NCBI RefSeq assembly: GCF_003427025.1
Contig: NZ_QVAI01000015.1
Coordinates: 124,001-188,000 of the forward strand
Direction of reading: 5' to 3'
DNA: 64,000 nt
From: Jiangella endophytica
GTDB taxonomy: Bacteria; Actinomycetota; Actinomycetes; Jiangellales; Jiangellaceae
A model generated the notes under the pieces. That model saw only the letters and a list, made by a program, of their open reading frames with translations. It had not been told where the DNA came from and searched no databases. Both the position numbers and the translations under genes were made by a program. This document shows positions 35,601-42,988 of the stretch, piece by piece; position 1 is the stretch's first letter; the number at the start of each line of letters is the position of its first letter.

Positions 35601-36638
35601 ATGTTCGGACTGAAGCGACGCGCGGGAACATTTGCAGCGCTCACGCTGGGCGTCGCCCTGGTGGCGGCCGGGTGCGGCGGTGACGACACGAACACCTCGG
35701 GCGGGGGCGACGGGGGAGACGACGCCAACCTGGCGGTCACCTTCCTGCCGAAGAATCTCGGCAACCCCTACTTCGACACCTCGAACGCGGGCGGCGCCGA
35801 GGCGGTCGAGGAGTTCGGCGGCACGTACGAGGAGGTCGGACCGACGGAGGCGAGTCCGACCTCGCAGGTCAGCTACATCCAGACCGCGGCACAGCAGGGC
35901 GTCGGCGCCCTCGTCGTCTCCGCCAACGACCCCGAGGCGATCTGCGACGCCCTCGAGGAGGCCCGTTCGGCGAGCGTCAAGATCGTCACGTTCGACTCCG
36001 ACACCAACCCCGACTGCCGCGACCTGTTCATCAACCAGGCGTCCGCCGAGGGGATCGCGAAGGTGCAGATCGACCTCATCGCCGAGCAGATCGGCGGCTC
36101 CGGGCAGATCGCCATCCTGTCCGCGTCGGCCAACGCGACGAACCAGAACGCGTGGATCGAGCTGATGGAGGAGGAACTGGCCGCGAGCCACCCCGACATC
36201 GAACTCGTCGAGGTCGTCTACGGCGACGACGACGACCAGACGTCGTTCGACAAGACGGCGGCGCTGCTGCAGACCCACCCTGAGCTCAAGGGCATCATCT
36301 CGCCCACCACGGTGGGTATCGCCGCCGCGGCGCGCTACCTCTCCACCTCCGAGCACAAGGGCTCGGTCGCGCTGACCGGCCTCGGCACCCCGAACCAGAT
36401 GCGCGAGTACGTCAAGGACGGCACCGTCACCGCGTTCGCGCTGTGGAACCCGGCCGACCTCGGCTACCTCGCCGCATTCGCCGCCCAGGCGCTCGCCACC
36501 GGCGAGATCACCGGCGAGGAAGGCGACACCTTCGAGGCCGGCCGGCTCGGCTCGTACGAGGTCGGTCCTGACGCGAGCGTGCTCCTCGGCGACCCGTTCG
36601 TCTTCGACGCCGCGAACATCGACGACTTCGACTTCTGA
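35601..36638 (+). CDS. Rhamnose-type ABC solute-binding lipoprotein (RhaS-like)
   Basis: A 345-residue receptor with a lipobox (LGVALVAAGCGGDD) and an acidic linker. The mature protein begins AVTFLPKNLGNPYFDTSNAGG, a start characteristic of rhamnose-binding RhaS proteins, and contains ISPTTVGIAAAARYLS and LTGLGTPNQMREYVKDG typical of that group. The ATG follows AAGGAAGG; the longer in-frame upstream region lies in the permease gene. The adjacent remnants of rhamnosidase genes support L-rhamnose as ligand. Autoinducer-2 and other deoxysugars remain alternatives. Confidence 0.85.
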   Translation: MFGLKRRAGTFAALTLGVALVAAGCGGDDTNTSGGGDGGDDANLAVTFLPKNLGNPYFDTSNAGGAEAVEEFGGTYEEVGPTEASPTSQVSYIQTAAQQGVGALVVSANDPEAICDALEEARSASVKIVTFDSDTNPDCRDLFINQASAEGIAKVQIDLIAEQIGGSGQIAILSASANATNQNAWIELMEEELAASHPDIELVEVVYGDDDDQTSFDKTAALLQTHPELKGIISPTTVGIAAAARYLSTSEHKGSVALTGLGTPNQMREYVKDGTVTAFALWNPADLGYLAAFAAQALATGEITGEEGDTFEAGRLGSYEVGPDASVLLGDPFVFDAANIDDFDF

Positions 36639-36707
36639 TGGCGGCCGTCGCGCCTTTAGGCACCAAAGCCTGCCGGAGTGCCAACGCCCCAACGAGGAGG
36701 AGCATCG

Positions 36708-37052
36708 ATGATGCTGGTCGTATCGAACCAGGTCGGAGCGGCTGCGGCGGGCCAGAACGGGAACACCTCCCATCCATTCGGAGAGACGCCTGCGTCCGCG
36801 CGGCCGCACACATGGTGGCACTGGATGAATGGCAGCGTCAGGGCCGGAGGCGACCCAGGGCACGCCGGGGCGGTCACCGCGAACGACCCGGTGTACTTGT
36901 ACAGCGTGGCGTCGGCGTACGCGCGCGGCATCACGTCGACCGACGGGGAGAACCGCATCCGCGGCCAGGCCGGCACAGGGAACCGTGACGAGTGTGACGA
37001 CCGGAGGATCGCCCCACGCGGATCGCGAGCCGATGCACGGAACCGATCGTAA
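36708..37052 (+). pseudogene. GH106 alpha-L-rhamnosidase, N-terminal remnant
   Basis: Behind a good ribosome site (GAGGAGGAG) an ATG opens about 45 residues containing HPFGETPASARPHTWWHWMNGSV, matching the conserved start of GH106 rhamnosidases, where the W-W-H-W-M-N-G block is near-invariant. Homology then stops, with a tail of unrelated reading (AGAVTANDPVYLYSVASAYARG) and a stop after 114 codons. The intact family is near 900-1100 residues, so over 90% is missing. It directly follows the RhaS-like gene. The tail may come from another lost gene. Confidence 0.65.
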
Positions 37053-37062
37053 GGAGCAGACG

Positions 37063-38661
37063 ATGCAGAAACGTGTCTCGGCCCTGCTGGCGGGGATCAT
37101 CACGGCCGCGGTCGTGACGACGGGCGCGGCTCTGACGCCACCGGGCGGCGGCGCGGTCGCCGCCGCGGCCGTCGCGAGTCCCGGACCGCTGGAATGCGGC
37201 GTTCCGGACGAGAGCGGTGACCTGGACCAGCGGCGCGATGCCGTCCTGGACACCGTCGAGGTCGGCTCCACCTGGGCCGGGCACTATGTCGGCCAGGCCC
37301 TGCTCACCGCCGGCGACGATCAGTACGTCGGGTACTACGACGAGAACCGGCAGCTGACCGTGGCCCATCGCCGGCTCGGCACCGAGGACTGGACCCGCCA
37401 GCGTGTGGACACGAATATCGGGTGGGACAGCCACAACTACATCACCATCGCCACCGACCGGGCCGGGAACCTGCACGTGACCGGCAACATGCACAATCAC
37501 CGGCTGCGGTACTGGCGGACGACCATCCCGGGCGATGTCACCTCGCTGGAGCGCGTGGACACCATGGCCAATCCGGAGTTGGAGAGCTCGGTCACCTATC
37601 CGGTCTTCCTGGAACTCGCGGACGGAACCCTGGTGTTCCGGTACCGGGAAGGCTCCAGCGGCGACGGCGTCGACGTCTACAACGAGTACGACGAGCAGAG
37701 CCGGACCTGGAACGCGCTCCTGGAATCGCCGTTGCTCAGCGGCGAGGGCGAACGCAACGCGTACGCCGCCAAGCCGCGCCTCGGACCCGACGGGTTTTAC
37801 CACATGGTGTGGGTGTGGCGGGAGACCTACATCGCCTCCACAACGAACAACGTCTCGTACGCGCGCAGCGCCGACCTGGTGAACTGGGAGACCAGCGCGG
37901 GCGAGGCGCTGGAGCTGCCGATCACCCGCGCGACCGGCGACGTCGTCGACCCGATTCCACCCGAGGGCGGCGTCATCAACAACAACGTCCAGGTCGGCTT
38001 CGACGCCGACGGGGCACCGGTCGTCGCGTACCACAAGTACGACGAGGCGGGGAACACCCAGATCTACGTCGCCACCCCGGACGATTCCGCGGATGGGTGG
38101 CACAACGTCCAGGTCAGCGATTGGACCGGGGCATGGGAGTTCTCCCAGGGCGGCACCCTGGTCTTCGAGGTGGAGCTCTACTGGGCGCCGCAGGTGACGG
38201 CCGACGACACCCTCCGGCTGGACGTCACCTGCCACGGTGAGGGACGGACCTTCGTCCTCGACGGGCAGACGCTCGAACCGATCCAGGAGGTCGCCACCCC
38301 ACCCACGGAGCCGGCGTCGGTGTCCGAGGTCCGGTCGGACTACCAGCATCCGTATCCCGGCGAGGGCGGCGCGCAGGTGCAGGTGAACCTCAACGACGAC
38401 TCGGGCGCGTCCGGATCCTTCCACGCTCCGCCGCTGACGCTCGGGCCGGACGAGGTCCGGCGCAACCTGATCCGCTGGGAGAGCCTGGGCGAGAACCAGG
38501 ACCGGCCCCGCCAGGCGTGGCCACCGGCGCAGCCGCTCGAGGTGACCGTGCTCGGCACCGCGGACGCCTGCAAGGACGAGGGTTGGCGCACCTTCACCAA
38601 CCCCGGCTTCCGAGGCCAGGGAGACTGCGTGCGGCACGTCTACCGTCAACTCCGCCCGTAG
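37063..38661 (+). CDS. Exported BNR-4 family protein, possible polysaccharide lyase
   Basis: A 532-residue secreted protein. The signal peptide is MQKRVSALLAGIITAAVVTTG, processed near residue 35. A BNR-4 seven-bladed domain (about 55-340) follows, with HYVGQALLTAGDDQYVGYYDENR, WDSHNYITIATDRAGNLHVTG and NMHNHRLRYW. The paired His segments (SHNY and GNMHNH) correspond to the catalytic histidine positions of PL24/PL25 ulvan lyases, which cut rhamnose-containing polysaccharides. A C-terminal region (about 400-532) with cysteine pairs is of unknown fold. The ATG after AAGGAG is preferred to upstream in-frame codons. Family assignment is good; activity is inferred from the rhamnose context. Confidence 0.78.
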   Translation: MQKRVSALLAGIITAAVVTTGAALTPPGGGAVAAAAVASPGPLECGVPDESGDLDQRRDAVLDTVEVGSTWAGHYVGQALLTAGDDQYVGYYDENRQLTVAHRRLGTEDWTRQRVDTNIGWDSHNYITIATDRAGNLHVTGNMHNHRLRYWRTTIPGDVTSLERVDTMANPELESSVTYPVFLELADGTLVFRYREGSSGDGVDVYNEYDEQSRTWNALLESPLLSGEGERNAYAAKPRLGPDGFYHMVWVWRETYIASTTNNVSYARSADLVNWETSAGEALELPITRATGDVVDPIPPEGGVINNNVQVGFDADGAPVVAYHKYDEAGNTQIYVATPDDSADGWHNVQVSDWTGAWEFSQGGTLVFEVELYWAPQVTADDTLRLDVTCHGEGRTFVLDGQTLEPIQEVATPPTEPASVSEVRSDYQHPYPGEGGAQVQVNLNDDSGASGSFHAPPLTLGPDEVRRNLIRWESLGENQDRPRQAWPPAQPLEVTVLGTADACKDEGWRTFTNPGFRGQGDCVRHVYRQLRP

Positions 38662-38674
38662 GCCGTCGACGCTT

Positions 38675-38837
38675 CGGGCCGCCGGATGGCTACCGCGGCC
38701 ACGTGGCCGCCGAACCGGACACCCGGCTGACCACCGACTGCGAGATGACCAAGGCCGCTGGAGACGATGGCAGCGACGTGGCGGGCGAGCAGATGATCTC
38801 CCGCGACCGTTCCATCACGCCGAAACTGATGTGTTAG
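38675..38837 (+). pseudogene. DDE transposase fragment (IS1182/IS5-like)
   Basis: The frame reads PPDGYRGHVAAEPDTRL, TTDCEMTKAAGDDGSDVA and GEQMISRD before stopping. This matches the middle of DDE transposases where the E-P-D-T-G ... T-K-A-x-G-x-D-N-S-D block occurs. Only about 50 codons remain, with no terminal repeats found. It marks a former insertion between the BNR-4 gene and the GH78 remnant. Confidence 0.6.
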
Positions 38838-38964
38838 CCGCCGTGGTCGATGACGACGTCGGCGCCATTGTGGTGACGACGAACTCTGCGGCACCGTCCT
38901 GGCGGCCGGTCGGCTCGTCGGCGACGTCATCGTGACGACGCCGACCCGGACCATTCGGTGTTTC

Positions 38965-39004
38965 GTCCAGGATCGACCACCGCATCAGGTGGTCGATCCT
39001 GGAC
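38965..39004. terminator. 17-bp perfect inverted repeat, terminator-like hairpin
   Basis: GTCCAGGATCGACCACC at 38965-38981 pairs perfectly with 38988-39004 around a 6-base loop (GCATCA). No T-run follows. It may end transcription from the BNR-4 gene or be a leftover of the transposon. Between 38838 and 38964 nothing else is recognised. Confidence 0.5.
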
Positions 39005-39044
39005 ATTCCCCCCGGGACAGCACGCACGAGCCCGTCCATCCAGC

Positions 39045-39720
39045 TGGTGAACCGGACCGGCTGCGTCCAGTACGGCAACACGCAGGTCATCAGGGAGAAC
39101 TTCCCGACCATCAAGCGTTGGCTCGAGGGCTACCACTCCGGTGTGCTGCACGCGGACTACCCCGGGCTCACGAGCCGCACGTCGGGCAACGCCGACCACG
39201 TCAGCATGGACGACAACACCGGGCCGCACATGGTCGGGCAGGCGATGTATCTGTACTACCTGCAGATCTCCGCCGAGATGGCCGACATCGTCGGCGACGG
39301 TGAGTACGCCGACACCCTGCGGCAGCGCTTCGCGCAGGGCAAGGACAGCTTCAACAGGCTGTACGTCGATCCGCAGACCGGCTTCACGCTGAACGCCACT
39401 CCGGGCGACACCCTGATCAGCGGCAGGACCCTGCAGGACCCTGCAGGACCCTGCAGGACTCGCAGGCCTCCTACGCGACGCCGCTCAGCCTCGATCTGTT
39501 CAGCGACGAGCTGACGGTCCAGGTGGGGCCGAACGCCGGCCTGACCTACAAGGAGTTCGCCGTCCAGCGCCTCGCCGAGCTGGTTGCGGACCCGTCGTTC
39601 TCCAGCCCGTCCCCGGCGGCGACTCAATCTCCGTCGAGGGCAGCTTCCCGTCCAGCTACGGAGACATCCACTCCAGCTGGACGGCCGAGGACGGCAGACG
39701 GCCTGCTCACCAGGCGGGAA
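39045..39720 (+). pseudogene. GH78 alpha-L-rhamnosidase, C-terminal remnant with frameshift
   Basis: The first frame reads VIRENFPTIKRWLEGYHSG, DNTGPHMVGQAMYLYYLQIS and RQRFAQGKDSFNRLYVDPQTGF, the six-hairpin catalytic domain of bacterial GH78. A 10-bp tandem repeat then shifts the frame; the neighbouring frame continues SQASYATPLSLDLFSDE and YKEFAVQRLAELVADPS. A third frame gives SFPSSYGDIHSSWTAEDG, as in the GH78 C-terminal beta-domain. The N-terminal two thirds, including the catalytic acid region, are missing. There is no start codon context. Confidence 0.68.
39423..39459 (+). repeat. 10-bp tandem repeat (CTGCAGGACC) causing frameshift
   Basis: Two exact CTGCAGGACC units (39431-39450) are flanked by near-units. 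Taking out two units (20 bp) restores the GH78 frame through the site, giving RTLQDSQASYATPL. Slippage is the likely lesion. Confidence 0.8.
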
Positions 39721-39796
39721 CAGCAGGCGATTCTGCTGGCCGCATCCCGGTCGGACATCGGCCGAGGAGGTGCCGCCCGAGACCGATGAGAAGCGC

Positions 39797-39834
39797 GACG
39801 GGGGCGACGCGTTCCGCTACGCGTCGTCCCCGTC
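39797..39834. terminator. Strong hairpin between GH78 remnant and GH28 operon
   Basis: GACGGGGGCGACGCG (39797-39811) pairs with 39820-39834 over 15 bp with one G-T wobble and an 8-base loop. It lies about 70 bases past the GH28 stop and can serve as its terminator; the rest of 39721-39901 shows nothing else. Confidence 0.65.
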
Positions 39835-39901
39835 CCGCCGGCCAGGGCGAAGAGGCGAAGGCCACGAGCGGGGTGACGACAACCCAGCGGGGAGGGGTCG
39901 C

Positions 39902-41245
39902 CTACCGGCCCCGCGGCCGCCACTGGTGGTGGACGCGGTGGACATCGAGGTCGTTGCGGGGATCGGCGCCCTGGTCGATGGAGACGGCGACGTCGTCGAG
40001 CCGGAGGCCGGACACGCCGACGATCCGGCCCAGCTCACGGGCGGTGACGGAGACACGCTGGAACCGGATGCCGCGCATCGGGCTCTCCGGGTAGCCGTCG
40101 AGGTCGAAGGCGAGGGACGGGCCGTCGTAGCCGGGGTCGAGGCCGGCCCGGACGTCGGCGAGGGTGAGCCCGTCGACATCGGTGAGCGGTGTCCCGGCCG
40201 GGGGTGGTGTCGCCAGCACGTGCCACCACGGCGGGATCTCGCCGGTGAAGTCCGCGGGGATCTCGATGGCGTTGAACCACGGGTACCAGTTGAGCGCCAG
40301 GCTGAACGGGAACGCGACGTTGCGCATGGTCGAGTCGCGGAACTCGACGCCACGGACGAACCCGCTGCGCGACCGCGACGACTTGATCCGGAATCCGTAG
40401 TCGGTGCCGGTGAACTCCAGGCCGTGGAAGCGGACGTCCTCGATGCCGCCGGACAGGTCGCTGCCGAGCGCGACGCCGAGCCCTTCGCCGATGCGGCAGT
40501 TGCGCACCTCGACGTCGCGGCAGATCCGGCCCACGCGCAGACCGTCGGCGTCACGCCCCGACTTCAGCACGATGTTGTCGTCGCCGCAGTCGATCGAGCA
40601 GTTCTCGACCAGCACCCCGATGCAGGAGTCGATGTCGATGCCGTCGGTCGACGGGCCGAAGCTGTCCTCGATGGTGATGCCGTCGACGTGGACGTCGCGC
40701 GAGTAGCACAGGTGCACCGTCCAGAAGGGGGACCGGCGGATGGTGATGCCCTCGATGGTGACGTCGCGGCACTCGTGCACGAGCAGCACCCGCGGCCGCC
40801 GGACGTCGTAGTCGGCGGCCCACCGCAGGCCGCGGCCGTCGTACTCCGATCGCAGGCCGCCGGTGCCGTCGGGGCCCCAGTAGCGGTCCCACCAGAACTG
40901 CCCGCGTCCGTCGATGCCGCCGGTCCCCGTGATGCGCAGGTCGTGCCGGCCGAACGCGTTGAGGATGGCGGCGGGTCCGTCCATCTCGATGCCCGCGACC
41001 CGGGAGAACACCGTCGGGTAGTGCTCGTCGCCGGTCGCGGCCACCAGCTCCGCGCCGTCGCCGAGGTGGAACTCGATGCCGGAGGCGAGGAACAGGGCGC
41101 CGACCAGGTAGCGGCCCGCGGTGACGGTGACCCGGCCGCCGGTCTTCGCCGCGGCGTCGATGGCGTCCTGGACGGCGGCGGTGTCGAGCGTGACGCCGTC
41201 GCCGGCCGCGCCGTGGTCGCGCGGGTCGAAGTCGATGTGGTCCAC
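39902..41245 (-). CDS. GH28 polygalacturonase-family glycosidase
   Basis: A 447-residue right-handed beta-helix hydrolase without a signal peptide. The opening is DFDPRDHGAAGDGVTLDTAAVQ. Catalytic-site motifs are STDGIDIDSC, CGDDNIVLKSG and RIKSSRSRSG. The normally conserved G-H-G is G-L-G in EGLGVALGSDLSGG, so the active-site histidine is replaced. The GTG start has GAGGAGC just before it; an in-frame extension upstream overlaps the aldolase gene. Lack of an export signal suggests action on imported galacturonides or rhamnogalacturonan oligomers. Last gene of a five-gene operon. Confidence 0.87.
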   Translation of the reverse strand: MDHIDFDPRDHGAAGDGVTLDTAAVQDAIDAAAKTGGRVTVTAGRYLVGALFLASGIEFHLGDGAELVAATGDEHYPTVFSRVAGIEMDGPAAILNAFGRHDLRITGTGGIDGRGQFWWDRYWGPDGTGGLRSEYDGRGLRWAADYDVRRPRVLLVHECRDVTIEGITIRRSPFWTVHLCYSRDVHVDGITIEDSFGPSTDGIDIDSCIGVLVENCSIDCGDDNIVLKSGRDADGLRVGRICRDVEVRNCRIGEGLGVALGSDLSGGIEDVRFHGLEFTGTDYGFRIKSSRSRSGFVRGVEFRDSTMRNVAFPFSLALNWYPWFNAIEIPADFTGEIPPWWHVLATPPPAGTPLTDVDGLTLADVRAGLDPGYDGPSLAFDLDGYPESPMRGIRFQRVSVTARELGRIVGVSGLRLDDVAVSIDQGADPRNDLDVHRVHHQWRPRGR

Positions 41246-41288
41246 GATGCTCCTCGGGATCGATGGGCAGGCCGGATCGGGGTCGGCG

Positions 41289-42185
41289 TCAGGCCGGCGC
41301 CGCCTCGGGCCAGGACGCGACGGCGTCGCGCAACCGGGCCCGAGCGGCGTCGGTGAGCGGCGAGTGCGGGGCGCGGACGTCGCCGGCCTCGACACCGTGC
41401 CAGCGCAGCAGCTCCTTCAGCACGGCCACGTTGAAGCGGCCGCTGCCCTCGGCGCGGATCGCCTCGATCGTGCCGATGCCGTCGCGCAGCAGCTCGCCCA
41501 GCCCGGCGAGGTCGCCCCGGCGGGCGGCGGCGTGCACGGCGAGCGCCGCCTCGGGGCGCACGTTGGCGATGCCCGACGTGAAGCCGAGGACGCCCAGTGC
41601 GGCGAACGCGGGCACCCGTGACTCCGCCAGCCCGTTGATCCACACGCAGTCGGCCGGTGCGTCGTTCAGCAGCGCGGCCAGCGTGAACAGGTCCTCGCGG
41701 GCGTACTTCACGGCCACGATGCGGGGGTGCGCCACGAGCCCGGCGAGGTCGCGCCCCGTCATACGGGTGGAGCGCAGATAGAGGACGACGGGGAGGGGGG
41801 AGCGGTCGGCGACCTGCTCGTAGTACGCGACCAGCCCGGTCCCGTCGCCGAACGGGTCGGCCGGCTCGTGCACCATGACCGCGTCGTAGCCGAGCCCGCC
41901 GGCGAACTCGGCTTCGTCGAGCAGCGTCCCGACGCCGCCGGCGACGCCGGCGATCAGCACTGCCCGCGTCCGGCCGGCCGCGACGGCGCGCAGCAGGCCG
42001 CGCCGCTCGCCGGTGTCGAGCTGCTGCATCTCCGCGGTGTTGCCCAGGGCGGTGAGGGCGTGGATGCCGGCGTGGTCGGCGCGGGCGGCGATCTCGGCCG
42101 CGACGTCCTCGTTCACGCCGGTCGTGCGGTCGCGGTACGGCGTGACCAGGACGACGGTGACGCCGTCGAAACCTGGGCGGCTCAT
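41289..42185 (-). CDS. DapA-superfamily aldolase/dehydratase (sugar-acid type)
   Basis: A 298-residue Schiff-base (beta/alpha)8 enzyme. The catalytic lysine is K160 in IVAVKYAREDL and the tyrosine Y136 in VVLYLRSTR. The substrate loop is ALGNTAEM in place of the GTTGE of dihydrodipicolinate synthase, as in KDG aldolase or 5-dehydro-4-deoxyglucarate dehydratase-like groups. The ATG overlaps the stop of the SDR gene (ATGA). It is likely the C-C-cleaving or dehydrating step after the dehydrogenase and the enolase-superfamily enzyme of this operon. Only distantly similar to the aldolase at 4284-5186. Confidence 0.85.
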   Translation of the reverse strand: MSRPGFDGVTVVLVTPYRDRTTGVNEDVAAEIAARADHAGIHALTALGNTAEMQQLDTGERRGLLRAVAAGRTRAVLIAGVAGGVGTLLDEAEFAGGLGYDAVMVHEPADPFGDGTGLVAYYEQVADRSPLPVVLYLRSTRMTGRDLAGLVAHPRIVAVKYAREDLFTLAALLNDAPADCVWINGLAESRVPAFAALGVLGFTSGIANVRPEAALAVHAAARRGDLAGLGELLRDGIGTIEAIRAEGSGRFNVAVLKELLRWHGVEAGDVRAPHSPLTDAARARLRDAVASWPEAAPA

Positions 42186-42988
42186 GCGACCGGTCCCGGC
42201 GCCAGGAGCTCGATCTCTGCCGTCGCCTGCCGTGCCTGGGCCGTCAGGCCGCCGTCGATGGTCAACACCTGACCGGTCACGTAGGCCGCCTCGTCCGAGG
42301 CGAGGAACGCGACGGCGGCGGCGACCTCGGCGCCGGTCCCCGCCCGACCGAGCGGGATCGGCGAGGCCTCGCGCCGTCGCACCTCATCGGTGAGCGTGTC
42401 GTGCCGGTCGTTCACGATGGCGCCGGGCGCCACCGCGTTGACCCGGATGCCCGACGGCGCCAGCTCGAGGGCGGCGGCGCGGGTGAACGCCTCGACCGCA
42501 CCCTTGGTGGCGTCGTAGGCGACGGCGTTGCGATGCGCCTTGGTCGCGCCGACGGAGGAGATGTTCACGACCGACGAGCCCGGCGGCATCACCCGGGCGG
42601 CGGCCGCCGTGCACAGGTAGACGCCGCGGGCGTTGACGGCGAAGCTGCGGTCCCATGCGTCGATGCCGAGGTCGGCGAACGGCACGCGGCCCACCATGGG
42701 CACCGCCGCATTGTTCACCAGCACGTCGACCCCGCCGAGCGCCGCGACGACGGCGTCGGTCAGCTCGGCCACGGCGGCCGGGTCGGAGACGTCGGCCTCG
42801 ACGTCGAGCGCGGTGTGCCCGTCGGCGCGGAACCGTTCGGCGACGGACCGCGCCTCGCCGGCGACGATGCCGTTGACGGCCACGCTCGCCCCCTCCGCCG
42901 CGAACCGCGCGGCGATGGCCAGCCCGATGTTGCGCGTGCCGCCGGTCACGATCACCCGCTTCCCAGCAAAACGTCCCGGCCAGATCAC
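42182..42988 (-). CDS. Short-chain dehydrogenase/reductase
   Basis: A 268-residue classical SDR. It has TGGTRNIG at 15-22, VNNAAVPM at 91-98, the catalytic serine in NISSVG (144-145), and Y158 and K162 in YDATKGA. The GTG start forms a GTGA overlap with the preceding gene; longer in-frame readings are inside that gene. In this operon it probably oxidises an aldose or uronate-derived alcohol. The sequence is of the FabG/glucose dehydrogenase type rather than the extended uronate dehydrogenase type. Confidence 0.9.
   Translation of the reverse strand: MIWPGRFAGKRVIVTGGTRNIGLAIAARFAAEGASVAVNGIVAGEARSVAERFRADGHTALDVEADVSDPAAVAELTDAVVAALGGVDVLVNNAAVPMVGRVPFADLGIDAWDRSFAVNARGVYLCTAAAARVMPPGSSVVNISSVGATKAHRNAVAYDATKGAVEAFTRAAALELAPSGIRVNAVAPGAIVNDRHDTLTDEVRRREASPIPLGRAGTGAEVAAAVAFLASDEAAYVTGQVLTIDGGLTAQARQATAEIELLAPGPVA

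Noticed and set aside
36829-37062. Upstream in-frame extension of the BNR-4 gene
   Set aside because: It overlaps the GH106 remnant and is Arg/Thr-rich; the ATG at 37063 begins a clear signal peptide with AAGGAG in front.
39584-41356. Plus-strand 590-codon frame opposite the GH28 gene
   Set aside because: Low-complexity Val/Asp/Arg shadow; the minus frame has all the GH28 motifs and a GTG start with ribosome site.
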